From Flavobacterium limicola (GTDB lineage Bacteria > Bacteroidota > Bacteroidia > Flavobacteriales > Flavobacteriaceae): DNA of 64,000 nucleotides. Both the position numbers and the translations under genes were made by a program. The notes beneath the pieces are model-generated. The model searched no databases, had not been told where the DNA came from, and saw only the letters and a list, made by a program, of their open reading frames with translations. The stretch is from contig NZ_RBXA01000001.1 of NCBI RefSeq assembly GCF_003634755.1, positions 1 through 64,000 on the forward strand. The letters run 5' to 3'. Each line of letters starts with the position of its first letter. Within the stretch, counting starts at the first letter, position 1. This document shows, one piece after another, positions 60,012 through 64,000 of this stretch.

Positions 60012-62714
60012 CTACAAATTATACTTTAAAGAAAAAATTACATACCGTGGCTGAACGGTATATTGTGAGGTTCTGGTTGCAAACTGACTGAAGTTATCGT
60101 CATTTAATGAGGTTGTGTTCAATAAATTTGTTCCGCTTACTTTATATTCTAACTTGCTGCCTTTCTTTTGATAAATCAAACTGGCGGTTAAGAAATCATA
60201 TTCATTATTGACCGTTCTAGTGTTATTATAATAATGATAAAACTCATATTCAGCAACAAAAGAAAAACTCTTTAAAAAGAAATAATCCAGTCTCGCAAAA
60301 GGCTTTTCTGTGTAAAAAGTAGCATTATTATAATCGTTGGTTACAATATTATATCCCAACTCTAAATTAGGCATGTTTTTATAATTCGTGGATGCTTTCA
60401 AAGTATAGTTTTGGGTAAAACTCTCGTTTGTTGACAGCACATTATTCTGGATGTTATTGAATTTAGACCAATTAAGAGAAACACCCAAAGAGGCTTTGTA
60501 ATTTTTCAAAAAAGAACGTCCGTAAGAACCATTCCCTGACAGTGTTTCATCTGCAAAATCAGAATTAAATGGAGATGAAGTTTGATTGACTCCGTTGAAA
60601 ACAGCACGGGTTTTTATGGCATCCACTCTTTTCGAATAGGTTGCAAAAGCCGTAATATTTTCAAAATTAAACATGTTGTATTTAAAGTAACGTAACGAAT
60701 GTACTTGGGCTATCGCGTTTTCTAAAAGTCGATTTCCCTTGCTTAAACTGTTGTAATTGGAGAAAATAAATCCTTCGGCTAGTTGATTGATGTCCGTAAA
60801 ATTATTGGTATACGAAAAATTATAGGTTAATGTTTCTGCTTTCTTGATTTGATAAATCGCTAAGAAATCAGGTAATGCTCGGAAGAAATTTTGGTTGTTA
60901 CTGCTTCCTAATTGCTCGTTAGTCATGTTGTAACTATGCAAACTCACTCCTGGTGTAAACGTGAATTTTCCAGTCAAAATCTTATAATGCAATCCTAAAA
61001 ACGTGTCGTTGAAATTGTAAGTTACATCATTTGTATTGGCACTATTAGTCAAATTATTAACTGTTTCATTATCCAAAATTTGGAAAATACCGGAATTGAA
61101 ATTTTGATGTGAATAGGTATTTCCTAACGTCACATTGATATTGCTTTTTGGCGTTATCATGTAGTAATAATCCAATTTAGAATCTATTTTATTGGTTTTT
61201 ACAAAACGACTTTGATTAATGTCATTTCTGTTTTGTCCCGAAACATATCCGGCCAAACTAAAAGGTTGAAATTTCAGGTTTGCATTGTAAAAAGGATCTT
61301 CCTCTTGGTACAAATGCTGCATTTCAAAAGCGAAAATATTCTTGTCGCTTTGCGTGAAATATAAACTCAAGTTTTGATTTATTGAAATTGGATCTTGATT
61401 TTTTTTCGTGTTAATATTTTCAAGTGTTCCGTTATTCCCCACAATAGATTCTCTTAATAAAGAATTGCTCTCGTCTTGCTTAGATAATTTAGTCAAAATA
61501 TCATAATCAAATTGAAACCGCGCACTGGGTTTATAACTGGAGCTCAATTTGAATAATCCCAGATTACTTTTTTGGTTTGCCGTTTCCTGACGGTTCTCTG
61601 TCGAAAAAATTTCAGAGGAATTAGGCTGTAAAATATTTGTTTGTGACTTTGTTTCTAAATCCGTTAGCGAAGAAGAAAGAATTCCAAAACCACTTAAAGT
61701 CCATGCTTTATTCATATTGTAGGAGAAATTTGTAGCTCCAAATTTAGTTTCAATTTCCTTAGCTCGATTATTTCTAAGCAGTGAAATTCCTAAATCGTTT
61801 GAAGACACATTAAAACTGGAACCACCTTTTTGCATCATCCCGCGAAAACCACCTGTGAATTTAAAATAATCCTGAATTGTCAAAGGCAATTCGCCAATAT
61901 TATTAAAATTTGTGATTAAATTAATGCTGTATTTTGGGCTGTAATAAAATAATTTCGGGTTTATCAAATACCGGCTTTCCTCGTGTGCTACTCCAATTCC
62001 AGCAGTCATATCTCCAAACCAGAAATTTTTCTTTCCTGATTTAAGTTTGATATTCATTGCAATATTATCCTGATTGTTCTCTACTCCTTTTAGGATCGAA
62101 TTTTCGTTGTAATTGCGCAACACTTGGATTTTGTCAATGGCATCAGCTGGAATATTTTTGACTCCTAACTTCGTATCACCATCAAAAAAGTCTTTTCCTT
62201 CTACCATTAATTTAGTTACTCGTTTACCTTCAACTTCAATTTCACCGTCGGCGTTTACCTCAACTCCTGGTAATTTTTTCAGAATATCTTCTAGTTTTCT
62301 TTCTGTGCCGGATTTAAAAGAATCCGCATTATAAACAATGGTATCTCCTTTTATCGAAACTGGCATTTCACGAACAATTTCAACTCCGTCGAGTTCAATT
62401 CCCCCTTCTTCAAGCGCAATGTTTTTAATGCTATTTTCTGAAGTTGTAGTGATTTCCAACTCTTTATTCTGCATTCCCAAATAACTGATTTTGATATTAT
62501 ACGCTGTATTTGGCTTTAGATTAAGAAGAAATTTTCCTTTGTCATTTGTTATGGCATAGGCATCCATTGCCTTTGTAGCTTTATTTACCGCCATTACATT
62601 GGCCATTTCAAGACCTGCAGCTTTCGAATTGGTTATAAGACCTTCTAATTTAACGGATTGAGAAAAGGAAATTGAGGTAATAAAGAAAAATAAAAAAAGG
62701 TATTGGTTTTTCAT
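60012..62714 (-). CDS. TonB-dependent-receptor-like outer-membrane beta-barrel protein
   Basis: This 900-residue protein has a signal peptide (cleavage near ISFSQS) and a carboxypeptidase-regulatory-like Ig domain (about 22-105; GLEMANVMAVNKATKAM, LKPNTAYNIKISYLGMQ). A TonB plug-like domain follows (about 110-225; YNADSFKSGTERKLEDILKK, IPADAIDKIQVLRNYNENS), and then a large beta-barrel ending RYVIFSLKYNL. It follows two GLPGLI genes on the same strand (38 bases). The ligand is unknown. The barrel belongs to the OMP_b-brl_3-like type of Bacteroidota instead of the siderophore type. Confidence 0.85.
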   Translation of the reverse strand: MKNQYLFLFFFITSISFSQSVKLEGLITNSKAAGLEMANVMAVNKATKAMDAYAITNDKGKFLLNLKPNTAYNIKISYLGMQNKELEITTTSENSIKNIALEEGGIELDGVEIVREMPVSIKGDTIVYNADSFKSGTERKLEDILKKLPGVEVNADGEIEVEGKRVTKLMVEGKDFFDGDTKLGVKNIPADAIDKIQVLRNYNENSILKGVENNQDNIAMNIKLKSGKKNFWFGDMTAGIGVAHEESRYLINPKLFYYSPKYSINLITNFNNIGELPLTIQDYFKFTGGFRGMMQKGGSSFNVSSNDLGISLLRNNRAKEIETKFGATNFSYNMNKAWTLSGFGILSSSLTDLETKSQTNILQPNSSEIFSTENRQETANQKSNLGLFKLSSSYKPSARFQFDYDILTKLSKQDESNSLLRESIVGNNGTLENINTKKNQDPISINQNLSLYFTQSDKNIFAFEMQHLYQEEDPFYNANLKFQPFSLAGYVSGQNRNDINQSRFVKTNKIDSKLDYYYMITPKSNINVTLGNTYSHQNFNSGIFQILDNETVNNLTNSANTNDVTYNFNDTFLGLHYKILTGKFTFTPGVSLHSYNMTNEQLGSSNNQNFFRALPDFLAIYQIKKAETLTYNFSYTNNFTDINQLAEGFIFSNYNSLSKGNRLLENAIAQVHSLRYFKYNMFNFENITAFATYSKRVDAIKTRAVFNGVNQTSSPFNSDFADETLSGNGSYGRSFLKNYKASLGVSLNWSKFNNIQNNVLSTNESFTQNYTLKASTNYKNMPNLELGYNIVTNDYNNATFYTEKPFARLDYFFLKSFSFVAEYEFYHYYNNTRTVNNEYDFLTASLIYQKKGSKLEYKVSGTNLLNTTSLNDDNFSQFATRTSQYTVQPRYVIFSLKYNL

Positions 62715-62751
62715 TGACTTGGTTTATGAAATGAATTGATATTGTAAATGT

Positions 62752-63591
62752 TTAATTAGTTGTAGTAAAAATTATATTTCCATCCTTATCCTTTAAACTA
62801 TCCATTTTTGCCTTTTGAGTTTTATCAAATTCCGCTTGAGTAACTATTTTTCCCGTATTAGGAACTTTTATTTTAGTTGTCTCTTTGTTACTCAATGTAA
62901 CTTTAGAACAAAGAATAATCATATTTTCTTCGTTAATCTCTAGAATTAATCCTGGTAAGCCCCAATAGTTAATGGGCCCCAGACTAACTGGTATTTCAGG
63001 AGTATACCATGCAGTAATCACTCTGTCTTTAGGTTCTTCCATGGGAAAAAGACTGCTTTTCTTTTCTTGCTTTTTCAGAAAATCTTTGTAAGCTTGCTTT
63101 TGTTTTTCCGTAACCGGGACAACAACTTTAGCTTTATAACAAGAGTAATCCCCAATTTTTTTAGTTTCATTTACTAATTTCCAATTTAGCTTTTCAAGAG
63201 GCTCAACGATTAGAAATTCTTTGCCAAAAATCTCATCTTCTACAATTTTAGATTTATCCTTAAGGTTTAAGTATTTTTTTCCAGGACCTGAAAATTTAAC
63301 ACTAAAAGAAAGTCCATTATCGCCTACTTTTGGCTTCTCCAATTCTTCAATTTCCTCGTAAAGAGACTCTTGCTTATTAAAAGTTAAGATATACTTTTTC
63401 TCGGTTGCCTTTTTCATAGCTTCTTCAACCATAACTTTAAATGCAGCATCTTCATCTGACTTAATTTCTGACTCTCCTCCTTTCTTTTTCAAAATAGTTT
63501 TCGAAAAATACTCCGCTTTACCCTGAAATTCCTGGGCGCTTGCGGCAAGTACTGCCAACAAACAAAACAAAACAATTGTAATTTTTTTCAT
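62752..63591 (-). CDS. GLPGLI-family protein
   Basis: This 279-residue secreted protein has a signal peptide ending LAASAQ. The defining motif appears as INYWGLPGLILEINEENM (about 214-231), preceded by AWYTPEIPVSLGP. GLPGLI proteins are restricted to Bacteroidota, have no known function, and are frequently next to a TonB-dependent receptor of the type encoded here. It lies 21 bases after a paralogous GLPGLI gene. Confidence 0.9.
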   Translation of the reverse strand: MKKITIVLFCLLAVLAASAQEFQGKAEYFSKTILKKKGGESEIKSDEDAAFKVMVEEAMKKATEKKYILTFNKQESLYEEIEELEKPKVGDNGLSFSVKFSGPGKKYLNLKDKSKIVEDEIFGKEFLIVEPLEKLNWKLVNETKKIGDYSCYKAKVVVPVTEKQKQAYKDFLKKQEKKSSLFPMEEPKDRVITAWYTPEIPVSLGPINYWGLPGLILEINEENMIILCSKVTLSNKETTKIKVPNTGKIVTQAEFDKTQKAKMDSLKDKDGNIIFTTTN

Positions 63592-63612
63592 AATTTTTTA
63601 TTTATACGTTAA

Positions 63613-64000
63613 TTACCCTCCAATTCTCATTCTCATTCCTCCATTTCCACCTCGTCCTTGATTCATCTCTCTAAACTCTTCCATTTTTTTCAATACGATT
63701 TCGTCAAATTCTTTTTGAGATGTAACTTTTCCTTTCGATGACGCTTTTATTTCGGTTTTAACTTTTGGATTCAGAACCACTTTCGAACATAAAATAACAG
63801 TTTTACCGTCATTCACTTCTAGTATTAAACCCGGTAATCCCCAATAGTTTTCCGGCCCTTGACTCACCGGAATTTCCGGAGTATACCAAGCAGTAATTAC
63901 CGTTTCTTTCGGCATATCCAGTTCATCTAGAATACTGGTTTTCTTGGCCGCATCCGCTGGCTTTGTTGTTGCATCATCTTTTTTAGGTCTGAAATTTCTA
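63613..64000 (-). CDS. GLPGLI-family protein (partial, N-terminus beyond window)
   Basis: The frame stays open to the window edge at 64000, so the N-terminal part lies outside. The visible 129 residues include AWYTPEIPVSQGPENYWGLP and GLILEVNDGKTVILCSKV, near-identical in layout to the complete paralogue downstream. The C-terminus ends in a glycine/arginine/methionine-rich tail (QGRGGNGGMRMRIGG) that the paralogue lacks. Probably the first or an early gene of the GLPGLI-GLPGLI-receptor unit. Confidence 0.85.
   Translation of the reverse strand, partial: RNFRPKKDDATTKPADAAKKTSILDELDMPKETVITAWYTPEIPVSQGPENYWGLPGLILEVNDGKTVILCSKVVLNPKVKTEIKASSKGKVTSQKEFDEIVLKKMEEFREMNQGRGGNGGMRMRIGG

Overview
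The window is AT-rich and tightly packed. It looks like chromosomal DNA of a Flavobacterium or a close relative (Bacteroidota, Flavobacteriia). The evidence is the gliding-motility ATPase GldA, two GLPGLI proteins beside a TonB-dependent receptor, an ExbB/ExbD/ExbD/TonB cluster, a gene-split cobalamin methionine synthase, genes without clear Shine-Dalgarno sites, and Bacteroidota-type promoters (TTG, 18-21 bases, TAnnTTTG). No tRNA, CRISPR array, transposase or phage gene was seen. Gene names come from reading the proteins, not from searches.

Layout. 1-980: non-coding, with three tandem minus-strand promoters pointing out of the window (probably the front of an rRNA operon), a dispersed repeat and a large hairpin. 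981-5.7 kb: a LolC/E-type permease, a NamZ/DUF1343 lipoprotein, a YkgJ-type cysteine cluster protein, a methyltransferase, a broken YfiT/DinB gene and a small TonB-C protein. 6.2-12.8 kb: queE, then an energy-transduction operon (exbB-exbD-exbD-tonB, a small membrane protein, a PstS-like lipoprotein, a TPR protein). 13.1-25.4 kb: a HerA/DUF853 ATPase, a cupin, NDH-2, kynurenine 3-monooxygenase, a penicillin acylase homologue, a flavin reductase with an Fe-S photolyase, a glycine-zipper lipoprotein, kynureninase and a SIMPL protein. 25.5-34.3 kb: queA, aroA, a MazG-like gene, dtd and rsgA, then the Phe/Tyr operon pheA-aminotransferase-tyrA-DAHP synthase/chorismate mutase. That operon is preceded by an aromatic-rich leader peptide and a terminator, a classical attenuator. 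34.5-36.8 kb: a DAACS symporter and gldA.

36.9-59.8 kb is a sulfur, methionine and SAM block. It holds metF and split metH behind a SAM-I riboswitch. It also holds a complete assimilatory sulfate operon (Rrf2 regulator, TauE/SafE exporter, cysH, cysD, cysN, a HEPN-tailed sulfite reductase, cobA, a Met8/CysG-type siroheme gene, a ferredoxin-NADP reductase). A second SAM-I riboswitch precedes metX-thrA-(small membrane protein)-osmC-metZ. metK carries what looks like a SAM-II (long-loop) riboswitch. SAM made by MetK would thus feed back on three transcription units through two riboswitch classes. Between metX and metK lie two small terminator-ended minus-strand units, one encoding a 29-residue Met/Cys-tailed peptide, that I cannot assign. 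60-64 kb: a TonB-dependent receptor and two GLPGLI proteins, the last cut by the window edge.

Most noteworthy: the pheA attenuator; the two riboswitch classes on one pathway; the unassigned small units at 57.9-58.2 kb; and several intergenic repeat families, two of which appear to supply the N-terminal codons of genes (the siroheme gene and aroA).
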